A model generated the notes under the pieces. The model did not search any database. It was not told the DNA's origin and saw nothing but the letters and a program-made list of their open reading frames with translations. From the NCBI GenBank assembly GCA_011947345.1, contig JAAVTG010000519.1:903486-967485 (forward strand): a DNA stretch of 64,000 bases. The letters are read 5' to 3'. The stretch is from Phytophthora quininea. Its lineage: Eukaryota > Oomycota > Peronosporomycetes > Peronosporales > Peronosporaceae. Positions 33,601-45,849 of this stretch are shown piece after piece. The stretch's first letter is position 1. Every line of letters begins with the position of its first letter. The translations under genes were made by a program, and so were the position numbers.

Positions 33601-36231
33601 CGGTGGGGCAGGTGCTAGTGTCAGTCCAATACATCGACCATAAAGACCCTGCTCCACCCGCTACACTTCGTCTTCCAGCTTCGATCACGCCGAAATATTC
33701 CGAAGCGTTTATTGACATCGTCGCGCTGGGCGTTCGACGCTTGAAAGCACTCAGCGCTACGGGAATTCATCGCCCCTTTGTCGAATTTGAACTCGTCGGC
33801 GGCTACTTTGTCGACGGTGGCAACGTCAAGCGTACTCAAACGGGTTTGCTGGCTGGTATCACTAGTCCTTTGGGAATCGCCAAGAACGCCAACTTCCTGG
33901 ATCGAATCGTTGCACAAGTCAAACTACCGTCGGATACTTTGTACGCGCCGCAGCTTCAGATTCGGCTTTGTGACGTGACACTGGGAGGTCTGCACAAGGT
34001 TATTATCGCGTCTTGTATCGTCGATCTAGCCGACAAACTGCCGTGGAGTTCGACATATCGAGCCGAGATTTCGACGAGCGGATCTGGCTCACCGTTTAGA
34101 AACCCGTCGCCACGGAAACCACGGCTTGTCAAGAGAGATCAGTCTCGAACAGCACGATTTTTAAAGCTCTCACAGGGGGAGGAACGGAAGACAACCCTGA
34201 AGAAGAAGGCGATCTGGAAGCTGCAGCTCAACCGGAAGCTGAAGCGGATATGCCGATGGATGATGGCGTTGGCGTCGGGGAATTGAGCTTGCCGTCAGTG
34301 TTGCAGTCTTATACATCGGATGAGTCGGACCCCGCAGTTATCGAGCAGCGTCGGAGAGAAGAAGAGCGACGGTATTCCGCCGGAAAGTCTTTTCTAGTAC
34401 TGACACATCGAAACACTGGTGATCAGAAGCCTGTGTTAGGTTCACCAAGGAGCAGTAGCCGTGATCAAGAACAACTGCGAGCGCCTTACCTCCGTGGCCG
34501 AGACTGGTGGATCACACAATGCGGTGGAGAAGAACTCGAGAAGTATTTTACACGTCCAGCTCTGGAGACCTACCACTTTTACGACCGGTAATGTCTCGAC
34601 CGAGTCTGCTGCGCTTCGAACAAGTTCGTGTGCAATTACAAGCTGGCATATTCAAGGGACGGATCACGGTAAAAGAGACCCATAACGCCAAAGCTGATGA
34701 AGTGCAGGCGAAACAAGAGTTTCTAGAGCTGCGACGACTTGAAGACGACCCGCAAAACGTGGTGGTTCGAGTGTATATACTCCGTGCACGCAACTTGCAG
34801 GCGAAGAATGCCAATGGATACTCGGACCCTTATCTGCGACTGAAGTTGGGACGGGAACGCATCAACGACCGCAAGAACGCGTGCACGAACACTCTGCAGC
34901 CGCAGTTCTTCCGTATGTTTGAGCTGGAGACGACTCTGCCTGGAGCTTCGCAACTCAACATCTCTGTTTGGGACCGTGATTTGATAGCGGATAAACTCAT
35001 CGGTACGACGACAATTGACCTTGAAGAGCGATGGTTCCACCGCGAATGGCAACAGATCGGAGACACGGGCGACGACAAGGAAGAAAAGCTGAAACCTATC
35101 GAGTATCGCCACTTGTATGTGCCTCATAAACGATCGACATCTCAAGGGTTTCTACAGCTCTGGGTCGACATTTTAACTGCACAGGAAGCCCTCGAATTGA
35201 GCCAGTAGACATCTCGCCACCCGAACCAAAAGCTTTTGAAGTTCGCGTCGTCATTTGGCGGGCTGAGAATGTCCAGGACCAAGCGCAAAGCGAGATCAAC
35301 GACTACTTCGTCAAGGCGTGGATGGAGAGCAATGACAACAAACGCAATCACTCCGAAAGCACCGATACCCATTGGAGATGCTCCAACGGGAAGCCTTGCT
35401 GGAATTGGCGACTGAAATTACGGACAGAGTTCCCACCTCGGTCACCAGAGTACGCTCGTCTTCATATCCAGCTCTGGGATAAGGACATTTTGAAGTGGAA
35501 CGATGTTTTGGGGAAGCGCAGCTCGATCTGTACAAGTGGCTGCGTCGTGCTTACGAGACCAACCGGTCCGTCTCACCCTTCCTTGAGCTCAAGAACTTGG
35601 CAAGACAGTCGACATTGTTTACTGAATCCACGGACCAAAACGTTCATGAAGGGGAGAGTGAAGACGGAGAGAGTGGAGAAGAACCCGATGTGATCGTCTC
35701 CCCTCGTGAAGACAACGCATTACTGAGCAAAACACCAAGACATCGAAATTTGCCAAGAAGAAGCCGACACTAACGGTCGCCCAGAAGAAGCTGGCGAAAG
35801 AGCAAAAGGAACAAGCCGAAGCCGAAGCTGCCGTAAATGGTTTCTTGGACTTTGTGGGTCTTGGCAAACTACCAGACGATGCTGAGTGGATTCCGATCTA
35901 CTTTACAGACCGAGAAGCGGCCGTGTCGATGGAACTGGGTCGGATCGGCATCTCAGTGCAGATCGTTCCGTGGGAGGAAGCGGAAGCCAACCCCGTAGGA
36001 AAGGGACAAACAGCCCCGAACCTCAATCCTTATCTACCTCCTCCTGTGGGGAGAATGCAACTGTCCGCCAACCCATTGACCATGTTTAAAGTTCTCGTTG
36101 GTCCCAAGATGTGTCTTCGCATCTCGATGATCCTGTGCTGTATCGGGTGCATGATGTTCATCGCAGTCTTTGGATCGACGTTCATGAGCACATTGACGTA
36201 TCTCCAATCGATAAAAGCACGGCATGGATAA
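30620..36231 (+). CDS. ferlin-like protein: about eight C2 domains and a C-terminal anchor
   Basis: The ATG at 30620 starts a ~1,800-residue protein. Two clean introns are visible: 31370-31419 (gtacgt, branch-like gctaac, ttttgtag) and 31579-31632. C2 domains appear near 30.7, 31.3, 32.0, 32.7, 33.2, 33.7, 34.8 and 35.3 kb. The last two carry ferlin-specific features (RARNLQAKNANGYSDPYL, IGTTTIDLEERW; VIWRAENV, TDTHWR, CWNWRLKL). An acidic/Lys-rich linker and one membrane segment (ISMILCCIGCMMFIAVFG) end the protein, so it should be tail-anchored and act in calcium-dependent membrane fusion or repair. Six breaks (near 32560, 34160, 34590, 35195, 35513, 35735) are each repaired by one added base, so the gene may be intact in life. 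Its stop lies 24 bp from that of the next gene, tail to tail. Confidence 0.88.
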
Positions 36232-36255
36232 CGGCGGTAAACTTTGATTCGAGTT

Positions 36256-38033
36256 TTAATGCTGCGCGAAGAGACTGAGAAAGTCTTTGCCGAGAGACGT
36301 TCGTAGTGGCGGCGAACGAGACGATTGAGTCAGTCTCGATCCACCCCACGACGTTGATGGTGGTGGCGCTATAGGCACCGATGTATCTCCTAATGCAGTG
36401 TAGTCATCAAGATGCAGATCGGTCATTTCTGTCGCCGCCAACGTCATGAGATCGTCGGACGAATACAAGGGGTTTGTTCGATCGCAAGCTCAGGATCCAT
36501 CGAGTCGTAGTCGACAGTGGAAGAACTACCGTCGAAGAACGGGTTGGTGCTTGATCGGATCCACTGCAAGCCCTGGTTGTCGCTTGCTGTTCGACTCGTA
36601 GTCAGCGTCATTTTCGACGCTACCGCAGCGCGTCTGGATGGGAAATGGTCCTCAATAATTTCTTGCGGTTCTTGCTGCTTGCCGACCAGTTTTCGGTGGC
36701 GATATTGGAGCTCGTTCTCCTCTTCGAGATCGTCTTCGATGGCGACTTCCCCGTCGGCATCGACTGCTGGTCGCGGACTCGGCATTGAAATGACCGTCTC
36801 GAATAGATGAGCGTTGTTGATCTGGTCGTCTTTGCCGAACCACTGCAGCTTGGCGGCATCCAAGTCGGAGATGGAGTGGTCACTGCCACGACTGCCCTCC
36901 GATCCCTTAACAGCCATCCGTAGAAACTGCTCCTGGTTGCCAAAGGATGGCCAGCGCTTACTACATCGAGGCGCTGGCGATGCTGAAGGAGAGCGTGACT
37001 CTGGTGTGTCTTCTTTGAGTCCGTCGTGACTTTGATCCGGAAAGGAGGTGGCACGCTTTCGTCGACGTCAGCAAAGCCATCGGTTTTCGGGTCGTGGTGG
37101 CTTTGATTGCAGGAGAAGCCGTCGACTAGTCCACGACGTGATACTCCACCACCACTTACGATACCTTGCTTGTTGTGACGCTTAGCTTTGATCATGTATC
37201 TCGACGGAGGTCTTTCAGGGAGGAGGAGAACCCGTTCGGAGTATCTCCACGGCTTGAAGCGCTGCTACTAGAGCTAGAACTTCCTCCTCGACGCGAAGTG
37301 GTTTCAGGAGCGTCAAACGCATTGGCATCGATTAAATGCGTTGGGAACGCGTGGCGTTGTCGAGAGGAGGGCGATCCGAGTGCTCCTTCGTTCGGGACCG
37401 CGGTTTCTTGTTGACTCCAGCTGACAGGTTGCGGTACTTGCTCGCTCGCGATGGAAGAGTGACTCGAGCAGAGGTGTTGTTGCTTCGTCCAGATAGCCAT
37501 TCGTCATGGCCAGGGATGGCGAAACTCTCTGGTCCTGCACTGATCCTCTCAAAGTCTTCGGCTTCATCGTCTAGCTCACTGTTGTTGTTGTTATTTCTAC
37601 TGCGATGACGGCGCAGAGGAGTTTCACGGTTTGATGGCCGCATCGAAGACGCTGAAGAAGTCAACGCCCGTCTCGCTGCAATGCAAGCTTCTTGTAGAGT
37701 TTCTGGCTGTCTCGACTGCCGTTTACTCTGCAACCCGGTTCGACTTGTCGTTCGCTTACTTAAGCTCTGCTTGGGCCTCCTACTCTCAGGGTTTTCAGTC
37801 GATAAATTCTCGTTCATATCTCGAGAGATTCGTCCGTTGTGAGCGCGTTCTCGAGGCATTTCCGAGTCGAGTTTAGGCCTCTCCATTATCAGTCGGTCCG
37901 TTTCTTCCAAGAACGACGCCGTCGATGGTGTAGAGGTCTTGTGTCGTCGACTTTTGCGCTTGATCTTGATACCTGATGAATTGTTGTTGTCGCTTGATGA
38001 TGAAGCCTTCATGGTCGAAGAAGGATAACTCAT
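36256..38033 (-). CDS. Ser/Arg-rich disordered protein, frame broken
   Basis: The ATG at 38033 (MSYPSSTMKASSSSDNNNSS) is the best start; ORF sequence continues upstream without another good candidate except one overlapping the neighbouring gene's end. The protein is rich in Ser, Arg, Asn and acidic residues with poly-Asn and poly-Ser runs and basic clusters (KIKRKSRRHK). It continues through frames at 37.3-37.0, 36.9-36.44 and 36.47-36.26 kb, ending SLGKDFLSLFAQH. No folded domain is recognised. It is convergent with the ferlin gene. At least three frame changes are needed, which makes the exact protein uncertain. Confidence 0.55.
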
Positions 38034-38166
38034 CGAGGCAGATGGAAGAATGCGAGCGGGCCAAGAGGAGTCGTGTGTTTCGCTGATTGAATTGCTATAT
38101 CGGTCGGATAAACCCCACTCGAAATTAGATGGCCACACAATCCGTGTTTTTATTTTTTGTCTGATC

Positions 38167-39107
38167 TTATGAGAGTTTGGACAAGTAGGCGACATAGCAC
38201 GCCAAGAAGTCTGTGTACGACAAGAACGGCTTTGTAGCGGAAGTCGGTAATTTCTGCACTGCCACGTTGCTGCTTGAGATCAAGTTGGATAAAAGATGTC
38301 GAACACTTTCAACAGTGACTTTAACTGGCGACTTGTTCACTACAAATTCACTTTTGCTAAAGAAAAAAACAATCGTTAGCTTTGGAAAAGAAATAGGGAT
38401 GGCGTCAAGACGTACCCAAGTTCTGTTAACGCTTTGGAGAGTCCGGTCATCGTCATTCGTTGTGGCGGACGAGCGTCAGAATCGGCAAAGAACTCGTAGG
38501 CTTCTTGAGCGTCCACCACTTGATCACCCAACAGATCGATCAATGCAATGACTTTATCGATTGGTAGCACAGCGACGGCATCTCTTGAATAACAGTCTTC
38601 GCCTGAGTCGATGATGTTGCTGTGGCTAATATCTTCTTCCACTGGGCTGTTGATACTACTTCTAGCAATCGACAGCTTTGCCAACGGCTTAATAATACCT
38701 GATGATACAAACTTCTTGAATAAAACGCAATCGATGAAGTGTATACGCAGTTTGCTTACCGAGGAACACTCGCTTGCATCTCACGTGGATAACTTCTCCC
38801 TGGGTCACGTGAATTGTCTGTTTCCTGTAAGAAAAAAGTTAGATCTAAAGATTCTGGACACCAAGTGATTGAAAACGTACCCGAACTTCTTGCAGAGGAA
38901 CTCGGCCACGATGGATTCACACGCCAGCTGCACTTCGTTGCGGATTCGTCGTTGGTCTTTGCTCCTAGTGGAGCGACACCATCGCGAATATATGCTCCCA
39001 ATCTCACAGTCGCCGTCTGGAATGCTTTCCAACTTCTGCACGAATTGAACCACGTCACGCGGCTCCACTTCTTCTGTGCTAATCCACTCGAGAGCTACGT
39101 TTTCCAT
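38167..39107 (-). CDS. conserved-looking four-exon gene, intact, function unknown
   Basis: The ATG at 39107 (MENVALEWISTEEVEP) and three GT-AG introns of 56, 61 and 59 bp (38825-38880, 38699-38759, 38357-38415) give an uninterrupted 254-residue reading frame ending at 38167. Every junction keeps frame, which is strong evidence for a functional gene. The N-terminal half is helical (QLACESIVAEFLCKKFG). The middle contains a pair of helix-loop-helix units (VLPIDKVIALIDLLGD; YEFFADSDARPPQRMTMTGL) that resemble degenerate EF-hands. No signal peptide or membrane segment is seen. The GTPase-like chimera lies upstream on the same strand. I do not recognise the family. Confidence 0.72.
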
Positions 39108-39211
39108 CGCCGGTAGATCAAGTTTATGAGGGCTTCGAGACACCGCCAACAAGTCGACCCTATTTACAGGAATCGCGGCATCCCATGATCGTCATTCATT
39201 GTTAGCGAACC

Positions 39212-40553
39212 TTAAGCACTCTGCCAAAAGGTTAACACTTGTTTGCACGGCATTTTGGACGCCTTAAACTCGCAAAACGGGAAATTCTTTCTCAGTCGAT
39301 CGAACGCTTTGTTGTAGTGGAGACGACCCACTTCCATCGGATCCATCGAGTTCGTTGCCACTGGCGCAGGCACTCCTGCAGTAATTTCATACTGGGACAA
39401 CAACCGCTGGCGACAATCCTGAATAATAGGAGTCGTGTAGCAGAACTTTCAGCTTTGTAGCTCTGCTGCATCGTAGATTTGGGTGGTGTGTTCACGAGGA
39501 TACTCGCAGTTTATACGCCAGCCTGCGGCTTTGCCAATAGAGTGGTTTCAGATGAGCAGCTTCGGGCGGCCATCGTTGGCCTTGCTGGCGTACGATCAGC
39601 TCACTGTCTCCAATCACGTGGAGTGGGGAGAAGGTGAGTTCGTAGCAACCCCGCAAGCAAGCCCAAGTTCTCCGCCAGATTATTCGTCGTCGACTTTGCG
39701 GCATATGACATGCTAAAGATCCAAAATATTTGCAGACTTGACAATGAGAGCCCCATTCTCCCCACGAGTTCACCGCTGCCCCACGACCTGGATTTCCTCG
39801 TGAGCCGCCGTCAGATAATAAGACATAGCGACTGGATAACTTGGACATGTGCAGCCTCTTGAAAATGGATTGCTTTACGTCTGCATATTGCAGTGAATAG
39901 TCGAGCCCTTCTGGGCCTTTCCGTGGTGGTTTGAACAGCGTAAATGTCGGGATGTTGCACTTCTTTGAGGAGATATCATTCATTACTTTTGTCACGTTCG
40001 GATCGAACTCGTGATCGCATTTCGTGTATACCAACGTAGTGGTGATGTCCGTACTGTTAACCATCGCTGCAAGTGCAGCAGCTTGCGGACGATCTTGTGG
40101 CGGAGTGGCGGCGACCAGCGAAAAGCAAACGTTGCTATGTCTAGCAAGCAGCCATTTGTAAATCGGCTGCACGATCAGTTGCGCATAAGGTCCCCGAGCA
40201 TCTTGGCACGTCAACCACCAGCAGCGATTGTCCATCATTATCAACTGCTGCCGGAATTAACGTCTTGCACGTGCTTCCGCTTTGAATATCAACCCCAGTC
40301 AGTGGAGTGTCTGGAATGAGGACTCGAGAGAACTCGTTTTCGTGGTGGACTCGTGGACTTCCTTCTCCGAACAGCAGCAACACCATCGTGCTCTTCCCAC
40401 CACTGGAAATCTCCACCACCACGATACACTAAAAGCCAAGTCGTTGCCTCGCTCTTCGAGGGATTCATGCACTTCTTGATGAATCAATCTCAGCGCTCTG
40501 CCAACGTCTGCGTCCGAGACGTCACTTGCATCCAGCGCTCTGGTGGAGAACAA
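39212..40553 (-). pseudogene. GTPase-like gene disrupted by a retroelement RNase H
   Basis: The 5' frame (40553) starts MFSTRALDASDVSD; the next holds a P-loop-like ISSGGKST. The frame from 40244 keeps a G4-like YTKCDHEFDP and more of the same family as the 28.2-kb gene. In that same frame, after FKRLHMSKLSS, the sequence becomes an RNase H domain of the archaeal-like type found in oomycete and plant LTR elements (YVLLSDGGSRGNPGRG; VIGDSELIVRQQ), with a damaged middle. A last frame (39403-39212) carries the GTPase-family tail (LRKNFPFCEF). So the retroelement piece sits between the GTPase-like body and its tail. Whether any fusion protein is made is unknown. Confidence 0.65.
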
Positions 40554-40577
40554 GTGAGTGAAATCGCGTGGTTCGAG

Positions 40578-41228
40578 TCATTTAACATCAATCATCATCG
40601 CGTCTTTAACGAACTTATCTCTACAGGAAGTAAGTGGCAACAGCGGCAACGACACCAGCAACCGACATGACGGGGCCAAAGCCGTAGCGGAGCTCGTCGA
40701 AGCCGAAGCTGCGGAAGCTGCCGAGGTCGCCGAGGTGCCGGCCGAAGAAGACGTAGCGTCCGTCGTGGCGGTGCTGGATCCGTCACCGGCACTCACCGTG
40801 CCGGTCGAGGATCCGGTGGTGGAGCTGGTCGAGTTGGACGTCGAAGCGCCGCAGGTGATGTCGGCCCAGAGGGAGGGGTCCGACTTCTTGGTGGCGTCGC
40901 CGGGGTGCGACAGACCAGTGCTCCATCGGACCACGGCGTTCGAGTCCTTGACCCACTCGCAGCACGGGTCGCCCAGTTCCTGGCCGTTGGTCTGTCCGTC
41001 GCCGTCCGAGTCCTTCTGGCAGAACTCGGAGGTCCATTCCTCGCCAGCGGTCGCGAAGTCCTTGCCGAAGTCGTTGTTGGGGCCACCGCCCGAGGGGTTG
41101 GTGTGGCCCAGAGCTGCCACGCCGGTGACGCCGTTACCGTTCGGGATGCGAGCCACGTAGGCCGGTTTAGCGCTGACGATAGCGAGTGTCGTAGCAATGA
41201 CGGCGATGGAAAGCGTGGAGCGGACCAT
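40578..41228 (-). CDS. temptin-like secreted protein
   Basis: The ATG at 41228 opens a signal peptide (MVRSTLSIAVIATTLAIVSA). The mature part has the temptin-type Cys domain with a calcium-binding-like loop (FCQKDSDGDGQTNGQELGDPC) and the SHPGDATKKSD stretch, then a long Ser/Thr/Ala-rich linker typical of wall-associated proteins. As written the C-terminus is SCRLLVSLPL...; one missing C in a CCCC run near 40672 hides a hydrophobic tail (MSVAGVVAAVATYFL, stop at 40621) that looks like a GPI-anchor signal. A fragment at 43.4-43.56 kb keeps that tail in frame. Oomycete temptin homologues are extracellular; their role is unknown. Confidence 0.82.
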   Translation of the reverse strand: MVRSTLSIAVIATTLAIVSAKPAYVARIPNGNGVTGVAALGHTNPSGGGPNNDFGKDFATAGEEWTSEFCQKDSDGDGQTNGQELGDPCCEWVKDSNAVVRWSTGLSHPGDATKKSDPSLWADITCGASTSNSTSSTTGSSTGTVSAGDGSSTATTDATSSSAGTSATSAASAASASTSSATALAPSCRLLVSLPLLPLTSCRDKFVKDAMMIDVK

Positions 41229-41277
41229 TGTTGCGAGGCTTTTCGAAGAAGGAACTGCGCAGTTGACGGTGGTTTCG

Positions 41278-41284
41278 AGAATGA
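41278..41284 (-). promoter_or_regulatory. INR-like initiator of the temptin-like gene
   Basis: On the coding strand tcattct matches TCAYTYY and lies about 50 nt before the ATG at 41228. No clear FPR follows, so support is moderate. Confidence 0.45.
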
Positions 41285-41639
41285 CGAGTCGGTCGTTTTG
41301 AGGGTGCAGGCCATTTGCTACCCATTGCGCCGGTGTCGTGCGGACGTACAGAGCGTGCAAGATGTAGAAGCGAGATGGTCAACCCGATCTAGTTCATCCG
41401 TCATCGGTTTGGCGGCGCCACGCGAGTCGCATGGCGCGAGACCACGCTTTTGCTGTCCGAATGGATTTGTGTCGTGCCATTGCAGGGCACTTTCAGCGCT
41501 TGTAACTCGCGGATTGCGGCCAAAATCTGACGATGTTTCCATAATCTCCGTTCGGGCCGACCTTCGGCTGTTAAACCGGATGCACGTCTGCTGTCCGTCG
41601 TAATGCTGTAATCGGATGGTGTTGGTTGAAATCAATCGC

Positions 41640-43060
41640 GATCACCATTATCCGCGGCATGGTCACTGACGTCTTCATGGTAGGAGGAGGAAGACTTCTC
41701 CATTCGTACCGAACACTGAAATCGTCCTTGTTAGCCTATTACAGCAGCTCGAGTATGCAACAAGGCGATATTTGGCGGGACACGGTGGAAATTTACGTGG
41801 CGTGTTTGGCCGGTGATTGATGGGCTGGATCGCACGAATTTGGTCGACCCCGTCCAGTTCCAATACGCTCTGCTACGTTCGTACATCTGGCACTCTACTC
41901 ACCCGCTCCTGAATGCCACGAAGGAAGTCATGCATACACCTTGTTTGGTAAACCCGGAGCACGACGTAAATTCCGTGTGCTATTCGCGAGGGCGACAGAA
42001 TGTCGTTGTCTGCTCGATTTTATGAATGGTGGCTGGCCAGAGGCTCCAGCATTTATTGCTCGTTTTCTCTTGGCGGTTCCAATATGATCTCTTCGATACC
42101 GGGTTCGTCAATTGATTCGACTTTATGAGGATCTTAGCCACGTTTACTCAGCTCTCCTAACGAGAGGGAGACTTTTGCAGGGCTCACGTAGCTATGCATT
42201 AGATCTCCCGCTGGTCGGCGTCACGACTCCCAACGGGATCGTCCTATTTCCTAATCTACGGCAGCAAGATCTACAATATCTCTTCAGCCATAAAGAACTT
42301 CATCTCCCTGATCACCCTCTCTCACATCTGATCGACGAGCGATCGACATATACAGTGGTGGAGTCGATCGGCGCATTGGAATCGCTTCAGGCCGTAGTCC
42401 TCCCAGTATACTCCAATTTCGCCCAAGTTGGAAATTACTACCTACTCGGTCACGATTTCACTTCCTTCGCACACTGGGCACCCGAAACTTAGCTTGTCCG
42501 TATCCAGGATGTGACGATATTGAAACGGAGTACCATGTCTTCTTTGGTTGTCCTCGCGCTGCCCTACTCTGGGATATTATTTTGAATGACTGGTGTACGT
42601 GGTGGCTGGCCCGTTCACGTGGACAATGATATGCACTTTACAAATCCCTACGTGGGCGGTGGAGCTTACGTCCGACAGAGAACATCTCTCAACCCTCTGG
42701 ATGATCATCCGTTCGATAGTTCTCTACGTATTGTGGACTGTGCGCAATAAGCATCAGTTTGAGGACGGCCCGCCACTGGAAGCTGCGTCAATCTGTTTTC
42801 GGGTTTATTCAGTCTTTGGTGCCCATTTCAGATCTCTGTTGAGGTCGTCAAACCCTCCAACCCGGGATCACCTGCATCGATGCTTGGGGTTGTTCCCGAT
42901 GACGACTCGACTGGGCGCTTCATCGCTGCACACCCTCGGGTCTTCGTTCTTCGCCCCAACGCGTTATATGTCATTGACCTCGACTGTCTACGAGCTCCCC
43001 AAGAAATCGTCCTTGTTGTCATTTAACATCGCTTATCCCGGTGGTCTGTAGTATGTCAAG
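41640..43060 (+). pseudogene. 3' relic of a LINE-type (non-LTR) retrotransposon
   Basis: Plus-strand fragments in several frames match the region after the reverse transcriptase in LINE elements: a helical region (DLQYLFSHKELHLPDHP...) and a zinc-knuckle-like end near 42490-42590 (CPYPGCDDIETEYHVFFGCPRAALLWD) shown here by its Cys/His spacing. A further segment (42593-43051) has the WTVRNKH style seen after that motif. No RT domain, poly-A tail or target duplication was found. Confidence 0.55.
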
Positions 43061-43379
43061 ATTCGTACTGATCCTTACTTTCCACAACTAAGCTTTTACT
43101 CGGTCTTGAAGGACAATGTAGCTACAGTTCTGTGGCGTATATCGATGAGGTTATGGGATATCCAGACACCACAAAAGGCTTGCTCCAAGTGCTATCACGT
43201 TAAGCCGATACTACATCGACGATAGCCTCAGTGACCTCGCGTAGATGCATAACGAGAACAGAGCAGTCCGCAAAAGATCCGAGCGCAAGTTTTTTTTTTC
43301 AAATAGAATAAAAACAATGATCAACGAAAATCTACACGAGGCCACGGCAACACCGCCACGTTTTGGCCACAATCGGGGG

Positions 43380-43564
43380 TCTGATGGAGCACTGGGCTAT
43401 CGCATCCTGGCGACGCCACCAAGAAGGCGCACTCTTCGCTGTGGGCTGACATCACCTGACCCACGACCTCGGCGGATGATGTGACGATTTCCTCGGCTTC
43501 GGGTGCGACTCTGTTCGTGTCCGTTGCTGGTGTCGTGGCTGCCGTCGCAGCCTACTTCGTGTAG
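43380..43564 (+). pseudogene. fragment of a second temptin-like gene
   Basis: The plus strand reads WSTGLSHPGDATKKAHSSLW then ADIT and a stop. After a Ser/Thr/Ala-coding stretch it reads SVAGVVAAVAAYFV and a stop at 43562. Both pieces match the temptin-like gene at 40.6-41.2 kb, one of them matching that gene's hidden C-terminal tail. The Cys domain and 5' end are missing. Confidence 0.75.
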
Positions 43565-43597
43565 ATGAGCTCACTTAATACAGAATCAATTTATCCC

Positions 43598-45848
43598 TCA
43601 CGGTTTAACCAACGGAGGTGGCGTACTAATAGCGTTGTTGCCGTCGTCGATAGCGATGGGGTAAAACAGTCCGTCAATGGAGACGTCGCATTGAACCTCT
43701 TTCAAAATCACCTTTCGGTTCTCTTCAGACGGGTCCATAAGCACCGTGGAGTACTCGGGTGACATCGGTACGCTGAACGAATCCGCAGAGCCGTTCTGTA
43801 GTTTTTCGAGGTCGTAGCAGTAAGCAGATCCGACACCTAGCCAAGGTGCAGGTTCACCTTTTCGATTCTCTAACAATTCGTCCACCCAGGACCAAAACAC
43901 GGCAATGTTGGTCTCTCCAATGTAAATGTAGCCCAAGTCAGGAGATAGTCGCGTCACATTACGAGGTAGTTCTTGAATATTCATCTCGCTGATGCCCAAG
44001 TAAAACATGCCTGGAGATTCGAACACTTCCGGAGGGACCTCAGTAATTGGGTTACCAGTCAGTGCCAAATAGTACGGCTCAAGACGCCAAAGCACCGATG
44101 GGATACTCGTGAGTTGGCTGTATTCGATCTGGATAATCGATGCAGGAGACCACTTGGTGTCGAGGTCATCAGGTATCTCACGAATGTTCGTAGCACACAT
44201 TTCAATATTATACAAGATTTTGGGGAAATCGGACGACTGGAAGCCGAGAGGCAACAAGCCATCCGTCATGTTCACCCGAACGATAAACAATGCCCCCAGT
44301 CCCGGATGGTGTGTGTTTGTGAACGCTGCTGATTCTCCCCACTCTTTGATGGTCGAATTATACACTTTGATGCCTCGCAGCTGGTGAAATTCAGTGAAAA
44401 CGTCAGGGACTTCCAAAGCAGGGCAATGGCGGATCAGCAGCTGCACGACGGTGGAGCTGTCGAACTCATTCCATTTCTGTTCCACCTCTAGTTTCTTGCC
44501 GGATATTCCCAAAGTGTGGCAATCAAGAGCTGCCAGATAGCAAGCAGGAAGAGACGTAGCCCACGGCCGAACTTGCATAAAGCATTGCGGAAGCGTTGGC
44601 TGGAGCGACGCGTATGTGTGGAATGCCAGTACTAGCACACCCCAGGCACCAAACGTCAAGTGTGCAGCACGTAGTAGCCACTGTCCCAACTGGGTTTTCA
44701 ATCTTGCAGTGCTGTAGCTGTTGCTTGGTTTGGCCAGAAGTTTGGCCATGGAGACACTCGGTCCCAGAGCTGGAGCTGGCTTGGGCCATACTATCGAAGC
44801 GAGCTTCTCTCCTGAAATCAACTCGCTAGTAGGACCATCACCAATGGCGACCTGGTTGATATTTCTTGGGTGGTGTTGCAATAAATCTTTGATGCTCGTC
44901 GTCGTCATGACCAAACCCAACGAAAAAATGTGCGGCTCGCCAAATCCGACCACGAAACAACTACGAGCATCTGGAACTCGTTGAGGGCACGCGCAACCCA
45001 CTCGTCATTGTACCAGAGCCACATGTTAAATCCTCCCAGCTTGGGGTTGTACTGACTCGCGTAGCTCATCAGGATAATGAACTCCACCCCATACACGACA
45101 TGACGTCCAAAACGCAGTCCAACACGATGCAGGCAAACCGTCTTTTGGCTTCGTCGCCTTTGAAAAACATGGAGTACACGAAGACCGACGACCAGCAGTT
45201 GATGGCTAACAGAACTACGTAGAAGCGGTTTAAAATCGTACGCGGTAGCAATCTGCTCATTCGGTACGCCTGTATAGTCTGCAGAGCCGTCTCTACGACC
45301 TCCCGGCAGATGAGAATCACGTGGAAATACTCGCTATTCACTCCAAAGAGACTGCGGCGATCCGTTAGCTTGGTATAGATCGTTGACATCTTCTTGAGAA
45401 TGGCTGAATTGGTCCGTAGGGGCTTAGAATCGCTGCTAGAGCCAGCCAAGGTGGACGTCCACGGGGTGAAAGCGAGTGAACGTTGCCAAACCGACCCGCC
45501 GATCATGAGGAAAATGCAGACAGCATGTACCCCAGAAACCATCGCATGGACGATGGCGATCCGGTGGTGGTATGGTGGCGGCATTCCAATCTTCAGAGAC
45601 TCCAAAAACATGTCGAGGAAAGTGTTCTTGAGCTTCCAGTACGCGTAGGAATACAGCGCAGCGTAGACACAGGAAATCACGTGCACCCCCAGGATCAAGA
45701 CCCACCAGGCCGCGAACCCCAGAACGACAACACCACCGTCTCCGTTGATACGTTCGGAGGCATCGTGGCCGCGTGGTCGAATTACCGTGTGGCGATGGCC
45801 AGCGCGTTGGTACGAGTTATGGCTATTGCTGTCGTAGGAGATTAACAT
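43598..45848 (-). CDS. leucine-rich membrane protein, two frame breaks
   Basis: The 5' frame (45848-45069) has about five membrane segments (VVVLGFAAWWVLILGVHVISC; MVSGVHAVCIFLMIGG; FYVVLLAINCWSSVFVYSMFF). The frame from 45096 continues with another, and the frame from about 44935 (IFSLGLVMTTTS...) adds a last one and a leucine-rich-repeat-like region (IREIPDDLDTKW; LTSIPSVLWRLE; ITEVPPEVFESP; IQELPRNVTRLSPD). Breaks near 45090 (GGGG) and 44930 (T run) are each explained by one missing base. Oomycetes have many such polytopic LRR proteins, presumably surface sensors. The start is uncertain because no ATG precedes the first membrane segment closely. Confidence 0.68.
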
Positions 45849-45849
45849 C

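Noticed and set aside
38167..38195. Single gene spanning 36.26-39.1 kb
   Set aside because: The four-exon frame ends in a clean stop at 38167, and a new frame with its own ATG begins at 38033.
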